Source of the DNA: an uncultured Eubacteriales bacterium
GTDB lineage: Bacteria > Bacillota > Clostridia > Oscillospirales > Oscillospiraceae
Assembly (NCBI GenBank): GCA_900545925.1
Contig: URAZ01000031.1
Span: 1-34,235 of the forward strand
Length of the DNA: 34,235 bases
Reading direction: 5' to 3'
In this document: piece by piece, positions 1 through 7,092 of the stretch
Position numbering within the stretch: position 1 is the stretch's first letter
Layout: each line of letters begins with the position of its first letter
Position numbers and translations under genes: made by a program
Notes under the pieces: model-generated
Told to the model about the DNA's origin: nothing
Database searches by the model: none
The model's input: only the letters and a program-made list of their open reading frames with translations

Positions 1-1143
1 TTGATTTCATTGATACCAGATATCCTGAGATTCCTGAAGCAATCAGGGAGAAAAAGGTGATGGACGATGATACGGAGACGGTTCCCGAAGCAAGAAACTG
101 GATCGCCGATGCAAAGTATGCGGATACACACGCGGAGGTTTTTGTCGGCACCGATATTACGGTGGATGAGTGGTTTGATTTCTGGATCGAAAATATTGTC
201 GGAGATTTGGCTCCCAATACGCTCCGCAACTACCGTGACAGATACAAGCACAACATCCAGCCGGTGATCGGCAGGATAAAACTTACGGATGTGAAACCCA
301 TGCACTGCAAAAAGGTATTCATCGAAATGGATGCCGATTATTCCGGATCCACCATCCGTCAGGCGCACATCACCATGGGGACGATTGCTGAAAGCGGCGA
401 AGATGAACGATCTCATCTCCAAGCATCCCATGGACGGTGTTCGATTTACCAAGCCGGTCCGTGCGGCAACCGACATCAAGTTCCTCACCCGCGAAGAACA
501 GCGTATCTTTCTGGAAACAGCCAGACGCTCTCACAACTATAACTAATATGCGTTGATCCTCGAAACGGGACTGCGCACCGGCGAGATGATCGGACTGACG
601 TGGGATGCGATAGATTTCCAAAATCGGACGCTGACGGTCAATAAAACCCTGGAGTATCGTCACAAGCAGCACTTTTGGCGTGCAGGACCTCCGAAAACGC
701 AGCAGAGCTATCGCACCATCCCGCTGACAGATCGGGCCTATGAAATTCTGAAAGAAATCAAGGATAAGCGCCCTTGGCAAAAGGAATCTCCGCTGCTCTC
801 GCAAACACTGGAATATATCGACCGGCGAACGGGGGCAATCTCCCGGCTGGTCATGCGTGACCTTGTTTTTATCAACTGGCGTACCGGAGAACCGGCAAAG
901 AACAGTTCCTATGACACCCATCTCTACAAACTCTGCGACGAAGCAGGAATCCGGCGATTCTGTATGCACGCGCTGCGCCACACCTACGCAACGCGTGCAA
1001 TCGAAAGCGGGATGCAGCCGAAGGTGCTGCAAAAACTGCTGGGTCATGCCAGCATCAAAACAACAATGGATCGGTATGTTCATGTGACTGCCGAATCGCT
1101 GGATTATGCCATCAAGCAATTTCAGCAAAATGGTGTAGTCTGA
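1..1143 (+). pseudogene. Decayed tyrosine integrase (5' end outside window)
   Basis: Tyrosine site-specific recombinase of the integrative-element type. The frame is open from base 3 with no start, so the N-terminus lies outside the window. A SAM-like core-binding domain follows (motif TVDEWFDFWIENI...LAPNTLRNY). One extra T at about 385-386 shifts the frame after ...IRQAHITMGT; the reading continues one frame over as LKAAKMNDLISKHPMDGV. A TAA at 544-546 sits where NQYA-type residues are expected, so CAA to TAA is a simple explanation. The catalytic half (553-1140) is intact by eye: Arg in TGLRTGE, HALRH, LLGHAS and the Tyr of MDRYVHV. Two independent lesions make it non-functional unless they are sequencing errors. 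It ends 112 bp before ychF, suggesting the end of an old insertion. Confidence 0.9.
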
Positions 1144-1168
1144 TAAAATCCAATAAAGCCAAATGCGG

Positions 1169-1190
1169 AAATGGTGTAAAAATGGTGTAA
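1169..1190 (+). repeat. Tandem 11-bp repeat behind the integrase
   Basis: Two perfect head-to-tail copies of AAATGGTGTAA (1169-1179, 1180-1190), with a third near-copy at 1128-1137 inside the 3' end of the integrase gene. Arm-type sites for a tyrosine integrase, or part of an att site, are possible readings. A 5-bp hairpin (1217-1231) follows before the ychF ribosome binding site. The function is inferred from position only. Confidence 0.5.
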
Positions 1191-1255
1191 CAGCCAAGAC
1201 GCCAAACGCTGAAACCCCTTGAAAATCAAGGAAAATTGAAGGAGAATGAGTACAA

Positions 1256-2353
1256 ATGAAATTAGGTATCGTCGGACTTCCCAATGTAGGAAAGTCTACG
1301 CTTTTCAATGCAATCACAAATGCTGGCGTTGCAGCAGACAACTATGCGTTCTGCACCATTGACCCGAATGTCGGCGTCGTGTCCGTGCCGGACAAGCGGC
1401 TTGAGTGGCTGCGCGACCAGCACAATCCCAAGAAATTCACCCCCGCCGTGATTGAATTCGTCGATATCGCGGGTTTGGTCAAGGGCGCGTCCAAGGGCGA
1501 AGGTCTGGGCAACAAATTCCTTGCCAACATCCGCGGCTGCGACGCGATTGTCCACGTTGTGCGCTGCTTTGACGACGCAAATGTCACACACGTCGAGGGT
1601 TCGACCGACCCGCTGCGCGACATTGACATTATCAATACCGAACTCATCATGGCTGACCTTGAGATGATCGACCGCCGCATCGACAAGGCGCAGAAAAACG
1701 CCAAGGGCGGCGACAAGCGCTTCAATCACGAGGTCGAGGTTTTCACGGCCCTGCGCGACTATATGAACGAGGGCAATCTGGCCCGCACGTTTGAATGCTC
1801 CGAGGACGACGCCGCCATGATCGCCACCAGTGATCTGCTGACGCTCCGCAAGACGATCTACGCCGCAAACCTGAGTGAAAACGACGTGAACCAGCCCGAA
1901 GCCTGCAAGTATTTCACGCAGGTGCAGGAGCTGGCCGCGAAGGAGGGCAGCGAGGTTCTGCCCATCTGCGCAAAGCTCGAAGCCGACATCGCCGAGCTGG
2001 ACGACCCGGACGAGAAGGCCATGTTCATGGAGGAGCTCGGATTGCAGCAGTCCGGTCTTGACCGGCTGATCCAGTGCAGCTACGAGCTGCTGGGGCTCAT
2101 CTCCTTCCTGACAGCCGGCGCGGACGAGTGCCGCGCGTGGACGATCAAAAAGGGCACGAAGGCCCCGCAGGCTGCCGGCAAGATCCATTCCGACTTTGAA
2201 CGCGGCTTCATTCGCGCCGAGGTCATCGCCTTCGACGATCTCAAAGCCTGCGGCACGCTGGCAAACGCAAAGGCGAAGGGTTTGCTGCGCAGCGAGGGCA
2301 AGGAATACGTCATGCACGACGGCGATGTCGTAAACTTTCTGTTCAACGTGTAA
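1256..2353 (+). CDS. ychF: Redox-regulated ATPase YchF (Obg-like)
   Basis: Obg-family P-loop protein of 365 aa, the usual YchF length. The G1 loop GLPNVGKST is at residues 7-15. The G4 position reads NLSE instead of NKxD, as in the YchF/OLA1 subgroup that prefers ATP over GTP. The C-terminal third carries the TGS domain (AWTIKKGTKAPQAAG... through DGDVVNFLF). The start is supported by a GAAGGAG site 10 bp upstream. The family binds ribosomes and modulates translation and oxidative stress responses. It stands alone between an integrase remnant and a strong terminator. No convincing promoter is visible in the 112 bp upstream, so an old insertion may have replaced its original upstream region. 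Confidence 0.96.
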   Translation: MKLGIVGLPNVGKSTLFNAITNAGVAADNYAFCTIDPNVGVVSVPDKRLEWLRDQHNPKKFTPAVIEFVDIAGLVKGASKGEGLGNKFLANIRGCDAIVHVVRCFDDANVTHVEGSTDPLRDIDIINTELIMADLEMIDRRIDKAQKNAKGGDKRFNHEVEVFTALRDYMNEGNLARTFECSEDDAAMIATSDLLTLRKTIYAANLSENDVNQPEACKYFTQVQELAAKEGSEVLPICAKLEADIAELDDPDEKAMFMEELGLQQSGLDRLIQCSYELLGLISFLTAGADECRAWTIKKGTKAPQAAGKIHSDFERGFIRAEVIAFDDLKACGTLANAKAKGLLRSEGKEYVMHDGDVVNFLFNV

Positions 2354-2361
2354 TCAAAACC

Positions 2362-2398
2362 AAACCGCCCGCAGTCGAGTCTGGCTGCGGGCGGTTTT
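2362..2398 (+). terminator. Terminator of ychF
   Basis: A 13-bp perfect stem (2362-2374 with 2385-2397) with a 10-nt loop, ending in TTTT, 9 bp after the ychF stop. Typical intrinsic terminator. Confidence 0.9.
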
Positions 2399-2442
2399 CT
2401 GTCATCTGCACAGCAAATGTTTCCAGTTTGCCGGAAAAGGTC

Positions 2443-2471
2443 TTGCGGCGCAGCGTTTTTCATACTATAAT
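2443..2471 (+). promoter_or_regulatory. Sigma-A promoter for 2499 gene
   Basis: TTGCGG (2443-2448), 17-bp spacer, perfect TATAAT (2466-2471), placed 27 bp before the ATG at 2499. Confidence 0.7.
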
Positions 2472-2498
2472 AAAAGAAAACAGCGAAAAGGTGAGCAT

Positions 2499-2840
2499 AT
2501 GGAGATCAATCGCGCAGCCGAACTGCTTCGCGCTCTTGCCGATGGCATCGACCCCATGACGGGACAGCCGCTGCCGGACGAGAGCGTCTATAACCGGCCG
2601 GAGATCATCCGGGCACTGCACTGCGTCCTGCAGGAACTGCAGGGGCGGGCAGACAGCACTGCCGCTGTCAACGCGGGCCGGAACTGGAGCACAGAAGAAG
2701 AAGCTCAGCTGCTGCAGGAATACGGCATGGGGCTTCCGATCGAGACGATTGCGCGCCGCCACGGGCGGAGCGTCGGCGCGATTGAAACGCGCCTGTCCGA
2801 ACTCGGCCAGCGCGACCAGATCCAGTTCAGCATGCGATAG
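2499..2840 (+). CDS. Small helix-turn-helix-like protein, unknown
   Basis: 113 aa, not recognised as a named family. The N-terminal half is acidic and helical (ELLRALADGIDPMTGQPLPDESVYNRP...). The C-terminal half (about residues 64-105) reads WSTEEEAQLLQEYGMGLPIETIARRHGRSVGAIETRL, the pattern of a SANT/sigma-region-4-like three-helix DNA-binding fold. Similar two-part small proteins are common in Clostridia, often annotated hypothetical. It has its own promoter and an AAAGGTGAG-type ribosome site. It is followed 9 bp later by another small gene, so the two are probably cotranscribed. A nucleic-acid-binding role is inference. Confidence 0.75.
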   Translation: MEINRAAELLRALADGIDPMTGQPLPDESVYNRPEIIRALHCVLQELQGRADSTAAVNAGRNWSTEEEAQLLQEYGMGLPIETIARRHGRSVGAIETRLSELGQRDQIQFSMR

Positions 2841-2849
2841 GAGCAGGGT

Positions 2850-3173
2850 ATGGAACGAAGCAGACTGGAACTATTATTGGAGCAGGAGTTGCTGCAAAAC
2901 GCGCAGCAGGCCCGCATCCTGTGCGGCAGCCCCGTGACGCGCTTTGTGCGCAGCGTGCAGACTGCCGGCGGCGTTGCTGCCGTGCGGGAATCCTGCAGGC
3001 GGAATCGCCCATCCGACGCGTTTGATTCTCTTGTGCAGGCAGGCCGGCTCGATCTGTCCGCGGAGGCCAGCGCCGTCAAGGGCAAATATGGTCCGCTCTT
3101 TACCGACGAGGAGGTCAACACCTGCCTCACGCTGCTCTTGGAAAGCGGTTATTTTCAAAAAACGGGGCGGTAA
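2850..3173 (+). CDS. Small hypothetical protein
   Basis: 107 aa, family not recognised. The sequence is mostly helical and charged, with no signal peptide or membrane segment. A short C-terminal motif YGPLFTDEEVNTCLTLLLESGYF looks like a compact helical module. AGGAGCAGGGT lies just upstream of the ATG, and the gene follows the 2499 gene after 9 bp, suggesting one transcript. Its stop codon lies inside the loop of the terminator hairpin at 3163-3184. Function unknown. Confidence 0.7.
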   Translation: MERSRLELLLEQELLQNAQQARILCGSPVTRFVRSVQTAGGVAAVRESCRRNRPSDAFDSLVQAGRLDLSAEASAVKGKYGPLFTDEEVNTCLTLLLESGYFQKTGR

Positions 3174-3184
3174 CCACCGCCCCG
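3163..3184. terminator. Bidirectional terminator
   Basis: A perfect 9-bp GC stem (3163-3171 with 3176-3184) with a 4-nt loop lies between convergent genes. An A-run precedes it (a T-run for minus-strand transcripts) and TTTT follows on the plus strand, so it can serve both directions. Confidence 0.8.
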
Positions 3185-3197
3185 CTCGAGTTTTCAA

Positions 3198-3725
3198 TCA
3201 GTTCCGCTTCTCCAGCGCCTTTTTTACGACCGGCGCAAGCAGGCAGGCAAGCGCCCCGCCAATCAGGGCCGTGACCAGCTGCGGCCAGGTAAAGGCCGCC
3301 GTGACAGCTGCAAGCTTTGCCGCCGGAACGACCATGGGCGCGACAAGCTTCACAAGCACCAGATACAGTGCCAGCCCCTTTGCCGCTGCCGCCAACGCCA
3401 TGCAGCCCCATGCAGTCAGGTGCTGTGCGGTCAGGAATCTGCCGACCAGCAGCGCAAACAGCACCGCATAAACCGCATTGCCAAGCGCCACACACGGAAC
3501 AAACAGCAAAAACGCCGGGCCGATTCCGAGCGCATAGGCGCAGAACGGCGAGATAACCGCCACGATCACGCCCGACCAGACCCCGCCGGTGAGCGCAGCC
3601 ATCGCCAGCACCAGATTGACGCACGAGCCCGTCACAAACTGCCCGAGGCTCTTTGTTGCGACCTGCAAAACAAGCAGCAGCGCAAGGCAGACCGCCGTGC
3701 GCACGATCCAAATCGTTTTTTTCAT
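3198..3725 (-). CDS. ECF transporter S component, substrate unknown
   Basis: 175 aa from the chosen start, almost entirely hydrophobic with about six predicted membrane helices, the size and pattern of a substrate-binding S component of an energy-coupling factor (vitamin/micronutrient) transporter. The family recognition rests on the N-terminal KKTIWIVRTAVCLALLLVLQ...FVTGSCVNLVLAMAAL layout. The start MKKTIW at 3725 is preferred because AGGAG lies 11 bp upstream; the longer frame to 3764 has no such site. No energising genes (EcfA/EcfT) are nearby, as is usual for solitary S components that share a module. The 5' leader from its promoter is only about 50 nt, too short for a typical vitamin riboswitch. 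Confidence 0.8.
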   Translation of the reverse strand: MKKTIWIVRTAVCLALLLVLQVATKSLGQFVTGSCVNLVLAMAALTGGVWSGVIVAVISPFCAYALGIGPAFLLFVPCVALGNAVYAVLFALLVGRFLTAQHLTAWGCMALAAAAKGLALYLVLVKLVAPMVVPAAKLAAVTAAFTWPQLVTALIGGALACLLAPVVKKALEKRN

Positions 3726-3777
3726 CCTTACATCTCCTGTCTCCCGAACACCGGGGGCTTTCAAAACTTTCGTTCAC

Positions 3778-3806
3778 AGTATAACAGCCTGAACTGCCCG
3801 CGTCAA
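3778..3806 (-). promoter_or_regulatory. Promoter of the ECF S-component gene
   Basis: On the minus strand TTGACG (3801-3806), 17-bp spacer, TATACT (3778-3783). Good sigma-A match, about 50 nt before the start codon. Confidence 0.75.
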
Positions 3807-3880
3807 GGAAAACAAAACACGGTAGATTTTCATAGGATGGTTGTGGTATACTGGATGCAGTACACATGGGAGGGAAAGCC

Positions 3881-4285
3881 ATGTATCCGAAAAAACAGCC
3901 AAAAAGCGACCGGGAAAAATTCTACGGTGCATTTCAAAAAAAAGTCGGCTGCAAGCCTGAGCAGTATCTGCGCCGGAAGCTTGCAGGCGGCATGCAGGAG
4001 GCCGAACTGCGGCGGCTTTATGATATGCTGGCCGTCGAGATCGCCATGAAGGCCAGATGCACCGCCATCCGCTATGACGCGCTGCATCTGGAACCCGCAG
4101 CTGAAACGGCGGCAGAGCGGCACATCCGCCGTGCGGCCACGCATGAGGTTCCCATCTGCGCACGCTGCGGCGGACGCATGGTGCTGCGCACCGGACAGAC
4201 CGGCGCGCGCAAGGGAAAGAAATTCTGGGGCTGCTCCAACTACCCGGCCTGCCGGTACACGAAGGACTTTGAAGAGCGGTCATGA
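3881..4285 (+). CDS. Zinc-ribbon protein (topoisomerase C4 type)
   Basis: 134 aa. The C-terminal part reads CARCGGRMVLRTGQTGARKGKKFWGCSNYPACRYTKDF, a classic four-cysteine zinc ribbon as found in the tail of topoisomerase I, which binds single-stranded DNA. The basic N-terminal 85 residues (KKQPKSDREKFYGAFQKKVGCKPEQYLRRKLAGGMQEAELRRLY) are not recognised. The start at 3881 has GGGAGGG at good spacing; an in-frame ATG at 3866 is less likely. A TATACT box lies at 3847-3852 with a weak -35. The stop overlaps the truA start by 4 bp (ATGA), so the two are translationally coupled. A nucleic-acid role beside a tRNA-modifying enzyme is inference. Confidence 0.85.
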   Translation: MYPKKQPKSDREKFYGAFQKKVGCKPEQYLRRKLAGGMQEAELRRLYDMLAVEIAMKARCTAIRYDALHLEPAAETAAERHIRRAATHEVPICARCGGRMVLRTGQTGARKGKKFWGCSNYPACRYTKDFEERS

Positions 4286-5016
4286 GAAATTTCAAATTTA
4301 TCATCAGCTACGACGGCTCCCGCTATTTCGGCTGGGAGCGCCAGCCGGGCCGCGACACGATCCAGGGCAAGCTGGAAGCCGTTCTGACGCGGATGTGCGG
4401 TACGGACGTGCAGGTCATCGGCGCGGGCCGCACAGACGCAGGCGTCCACGCAAAGGCCATGGCTGCCAACGCCTACATGGACATGGAGAAAACGCCGGAG
4501 GAGATCCGCGACTACATGAACCGGTACCTGCCGGACGATATCTGCGTACAGGAGGCAAAGCTTGCCGCTGACCGCTTCCACGCGCGCTACCGCGCCGTCG
4601 GCAAGCTTTATACCTACACCTGCTATGTCGGCAATACGAAGCCGGTCTTCAACCGGAAATACGTCACCGTGCTCGATTACCAGCCGGATCTTGCCGCCAT
4701 GCAGCGCGCGGCGGAGATTCTCACCGGCGAACATGATTACAAAAGCTTCTGCTCGAACCCGCAGATGAAAAAATCCACCGTGCGGATCGTCGATTCCATC
4801 GAGATCATCCGGCGGAAAGATTATATCTATTTTAATTATCATGGCACAGGCTTTTTACAGAACATGGTGCGCATCCTGACCGGAACGCTTCTGGAGGTCG
4901 GACAGGGCAAGCGCACACCGGAAAGCGTCCGGCAGACGCTCGAAGCGAAAGACCGAACGCAGGCCGGGTATACCGCGCCCCCGCAGGGGCTGTGTCTGAT
5001 GCGGGTGGATTATTAA
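4282..5016 (+). CDS. truA: tRNA pseudouridine(38-40) synthase TruA
   Basis: 244 aa, the normal TruA size. It isomerises uridines 38-40 in the anticodon stem-loop of many tRNAs. The opening RNFKFIISYDGSRYFGWERQ and the catalytic motif GAGRTDAGVHA with the nucleophile Asp at residue 52 are diagnostic. The second half carries YKSFCSNP and FLQNMVRILTGTLLEVGQG, also typical. It starts inside the stop of the zinc-ribbon gene and is therefore cotranscribed with it. A short A/T-rich hairpin and then MITE-like repeats follow it. Confidence 0.97.
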   Translation: MRNFKFIISYDGSRYFGWERQPGRDTIQGKLEAVLTRMCGTDVQVIGAGRTDAGVHAKAMAANAYMDMEKTPEEIRDYMNRYLPDDICVQEAKLAADRFHARYRAVGKLYTYTCYVGNTKPVFNRKYVTVLDYQPDLAAMQRAAEILTGEHDYKSFCSNPQMKKSTVRIVDSIEIIRRKDYIYFNYHGTGFLQNMVRILTGTLLEVGQGKRTPESVRQTLEAKDRTQAGYTAPPQGLCLMRVDY

Positions 5017-5090
5017 AGGAGCCTGCTGTAAGGCTGAAAGTCTTCTACGAATTTGCAACTGCGGTACAACTTTTTCTTTTGCTTCTCCGA

Positions 5091-5113
5091 AAGAAAACCG
5101 ACTCGGTTTTCTT
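5091..5113 (+). terminator. Weak hairpin downstream of truA
   Basis: A 9-bp stem (AAGAAAACC at 5091-5099 with GGTTTTCTT at 5105-5113) with a 5-nt loop, 75 bp after truA. It lacks a GC-rich stem and a clean T-run, so it is only a possible terminator. A second, shorter stem is at 5152-5157/5169-5174. Confidence 0.35.
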
Positions 5114-5173
5114 GAATCTTTCCTGCGAAACCAAGACCAGTTCAAAAATTCCGACACTGTCCTTGAAGGTGTC

Positions 5174-5280
5174 GTAGGGGCCGATGCCTACATCGGCCCG
5201 GCAGAATGCGCCGTTTTTATGGAAATCTTCAGCGAATTCGTAACTTCCTAAACGGGCCGACAGAGTCGTCGGCCTCTACG
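5174..5280. repeat. MITE-like repeat unit 1
   Basis: A 106-bp unit that begins GTAGGGGCCGATG and ends GCCTCTAC, giving inverted termini, with an internal palindrome (GGGCCGATG...CATCGGCCC at 5178-5199). Unit 2 (5307-5410) has the same start, interior (CAGAAT..ACCG/GCCG-TTTT..GGAAATCTTC/GGTAATCTTC..AATTCG..CTTCC) and end. No coding potential. The non-coding stretch 5017-5514 is mostly these units and decayed flanks. Confidence 0.7.
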
Positions 5281-5306
5281 GCGAGACTTCAATGCACATG
5301 TACCCA

Positions 5307-5410
5307 GTAGGGGCGGACGACTCTGTTCGCCCGCAGAATATACCGATTTTACGGTAATCTTCGGCAAATTCGCAGCTTCCCAACGGGCCGATGTGGGCAT
5401 CGGCCCCTAC
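5307..5410. repeat. MITE-like repeat unit 2
   Basis: A 104-bp unit that begins GTAGGGGCGGACGAC and ends GGGCATCGGCCCCTAC, so its ends form a good inverted repeat. It aligns with unit 1 along its whole length in the same orientation, with a 26-bp gap between units. The GC-rich outer palindromes and A/T-rich middle suggest a folded non-autonomous mobile or REP-like element. Confidence 0.7.
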
Positions 5411-5514
5411 AGGGCTCCGGCGAAGCCGTACTGCCTTGCAAATTTTGAACGCAAGGCGTTTTTACCAGAGAAAAGATAGGGCCGTCGGAGACAACACGGA
5501 GAGAGCAGCGTTCG

Positions 5515-6192
5515 TTATAACCTCACAATTTCCACAACCGTCAGCACCCGCTCCCGGATATGGAAGCGCACGTCGAAGCCCGCGAAGTTAAACCCGTACC
5601 GGCGTTCCGGATCGTGCTGATAGCCTGGGACCGGCCCGCAGGATAACGCCTGCCGCAGTCCCTCGCGCTTGTCTTCCGGGATCATCGCCTCGAGTTCTGG
5701 TGGGAACACGACCGTCAGCGGCTCGGCGTCGCGCTTGCCGTCAAAGCCGTCAACGGCCTCCGGATAGCTGTCCGCATACGGAAGATACGGCTTGATATCA
5801 TAGACCGGCGTTCCGTCCACCAGATCGGCTCCAGCGACATACAGGACCGGGCCGTCCTTCGTACGAAGGTCGGCCTTGACAAGCTGCACACAGGAAAGCC
5901 CCAGCGGATTCGGCCGGAACGGTGAGCGCGTAGCGAACACGCCCACGCGCGTTTTGCCGCCCAGCTTCGGTGGCAGCACCGTCGGCGACCAGCCCGCGCC
6001 CGCGACCTTATCAAATTCCCAGATCAGCCACAGATGTGAAAAATCCGCAATGCCGCGCAGACAGTCCGGATTGCGGTACAGCGGCTCGAATACGATCGTC
6101 GAGACAAGCCCGGATGCCAGCCCCGACTGACGCGGGACGCCGAACTTGGTGGGAAAATCGGTATGGATACGGGCAATGGGTTCGATGTTCAT
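5515..6192 (-). CDS. trmO: tRNA (t6A37) N6-methyltransferase TrmO (TsaA family)
   Basis: 225 aa. TrmO (formerly TsaA/YaeB) methylates N6-threonylcarbamoyladenosine at position 37 of threonine tRNA using S-adenosylmethionine. Diagnostic stretches are IARIHTDFPTKFGVPRQSG at the start, FSHLWLIWEF, and VGVFATRSPFRPNPLGLSCVQL, the cofactor-binding core. The C-terminal extension (from about residue 150, YADSYPEAVDGF onward) matches the longer members of the family. AGGAG lies 9 bp before the ATG. It is divergent from greA across a 204-bp spacer that carries an inverted repeat. No operon partner. Confidence 0.93.
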   Translation of the reverse strand: MNIEPIARIHTDFPTKFGVPRQSGLASGLVSTIVFEPLYRNPDCLRGIADFSHLWLIWEFDKVAGAGWSPTVLPPKLGGKTRVGVFATRSPFRPNPLGLSCVQLVKADLRTKDGPVLYVAGADLVDGTPVYDIKPYLPYADSYPEAVDGFDGKRDAEPLTVVFPPELEAMIPEDKREGLRQALSCGPVPGYQHDPERRYGFNFAGFDVRFHIRERVLTVVEIVRL

Positions 6193-6223
6193 GGCGGTCG
6201 CTCCTGTTAAAAAATCTGATTGT

Positions 6224-6306
6224 AGCGTCAGCTGTCAAGGACGATAACGCCGCGAAAGGCGGGCCGGTGCGCTCCGCGGGCATGTGCACCCTTGTCAACT
6301 GACGCT
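6224..6306. repeat. Inverted repeat between trmO and greA
   Basis: Arms AGCGTCAGCTGTCAAGG (6224-6240) and CCTTGTCAACTGACGCT (6290-6306) match at 15 of 17 positions when one is reversed. They enclose 49 bp that is GC-rich and itself foldable (GCCGCGAAAGGC..., GCTCCGCGGGC). It could be a small MITE or a cruciform in the divergent regulatory region; the left arm overlaps the expected trmO promoter zone. Confidence 0.6.
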
Positions 6307-6342
6307 ATCATAGCACAATTTCCGAAAAAATCAAAATTCGTT

Positions 6343-6370
6343 TTGCTTTTCAGCATAACGCGCGTAAAAT
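6343..6370 (+). promoter_or_regulatory. Promoter of greA
   Basis: TTGCTT (6343-6348), 16-bp spacer, TAAAAT (6365-6370), 27 bp before the greA ATG. Confidence 0.55.
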
Positions 6371-6396
6371 AGTGATGCACTGGAGGTGCAGAGTAT

Positions 6397-6900
6397 ATGA
6401 ATGACGAATTGACAGCCGTTGATATCAAAAAAATGGAGCAGGAGGTCGAATACCGCCGTCTTCAGCTGCGGCCGCAGCTGCTTGAGGATGTAAAGACCGC
6501 GCGGGAGTTCGGCGATCTCAGCGAGAACTTTGAGTATAAGGCCGCCAAGCGCGAAAAAAGCCGCAACGACAGCCGCATCCGGTACTTAGAGCGCATGATT
6601 AAGACCGCAAAGGTCATTGACGCCAGCTCGAACCCGGACGAGATCGGTCTGTTCGACAAGGTGACGATCTACATCGAAGAGGATGACGAGGAGCAGACCA
6701 TTGAACTTGTCACCACGCTCCGCCAGAACGCGCTCAAGGGCCTCATCAGCAAGGAATCGCCCGTCGGCAAGGCCGTCATGGGCCACAAAAAGGGGGACCG
6801 CGTGACCGTCCATGTGAATGAGAATTACAGCTATGATATCATCATCCGCGACGTGCAAAAGGGCTCGGACGACGAGACGCTCCCCATCAGCAGCTACTAA
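6397..6900 (+). CDS. greA: Transcription elongation factor GreA/GreB family
   Basis: 167 aa. Gre factors enter the RNA polymerase secondary channel and stimulate cleavage of backtracked RNA. The N-terminal coiled coil (about residues 8-80) contains FGDLSENFEYKAAKREKS, corresponding to the conserved acidic-tip motif GDLSENAEYxAAKE. The C-terminal globular domain (about 85-160) has the family pattern LVTTLRQNALKGLISKESPVGKAVMGHKKGDRVTV. It is slightly longer than classical GreA because of a C-terminal tail (KGSDDETLPISSY). GGAGG lies 12 bp upstream. A strong terminator follows. Monocistronic. Confidence 0.93.
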   Translation: MNDELTAVDIKKMEQEVEYRRLQLRPQLLEDVKTAREFGDLSENFEYKAAKREKSRNDSRIRYLERMIKTAKVIDASSNPDEIGLFDKVTIYIEEDDEEQTIELVTTLRQNALKGLISKESPVGKAVMGHKKGDRVTVHVNENYSYDIIIRDVQKGSDDETLPISSY

Positions 6901-6943
6901 GGAACCCCAGAATCAGAACTTCCTTAAGATTCCGCTAAGATGT

Positions 6944-6973
6944 GCCCGGCCGACTTGACGGCCGGGCATTTTT
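6944..6973 (+). terminator. Terminator of greA
   Basis: A 9-bp GC stem (6944-6952 with 6959-6967), 6-nt loop, then ATTTTT. The loop and 3' arm also contain the -35 box of the next transcription unit. Confidence 0.9.
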
Positions 6974-6983
6974 CTGCTTTAAT
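6955..6983 (+). promoter_or_regulatory. Promoter of the oadBG leader
   Basis: TTGACG (6955-6960), 17-bp spacer, TTTAAT (6978-6983). The predicted start near 6990 coincides with the first base of the riboswitch. The -35 box lies within the greA terminator hairpin. Confidence 0.65.
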
Positions 6984-6989
6984 AGGTGC

Positions 6990-7092
6990 GATAAAAGGGA
7001 GTAGCAGGCGGTTTCCCCCGCGTCGGCTGCGTCAGTACGGCAGAAATGCCCGCAGCCGACTGAAATTGTGAGACTTTTACCGAAGCATTGTG
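6990..7092 (+). promoter_or_regulatory. yybP-ykoY (Mn2+) riboswitch upstream of oadB
   Basis: The leader carries the hallmark segments of the yybP-ykoY class in order. First is AAAAGGGAGTAGC (6993-7005), then a small variable hairpin (GCGG/CCGC). Next comes a 10-bp arm, GTCGGCTGCG (7022-7031) with CGCAGCCGAC (7051-7060), whose internal loop holds TCAGTAC above a GGC/GCC stem. It closes with TGAAAT..TGAGACTTTTACC. Helix P1 pairs TAAAAG (6992-6997) with CTTTTA (7074-7079). The class binds Mn2+ (or Ca2+/Mn2+ jointly). The same 3' P1 strand is needed by the terminator at 7072-7110, predicting an ON switch. Confidence 0.85.

Noticed and set aside
1262..2317. Long minus-strand frame antisense to ychF
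   Set aside because: Shadow of a GC-rich gene; no ribosome site or family resemblance, and ychF is certain.
3726..3777. Vitamin riboswitch before the ECF S component
   Set aside because: The leader from the predicted start is only about 50 nt and has no aptamer-like structure.
5391..5591. Short plus-strand frame after the repeats
   Set aside because: Starts inside a MITE-like unit, overlaps trmO, no ribosome site.
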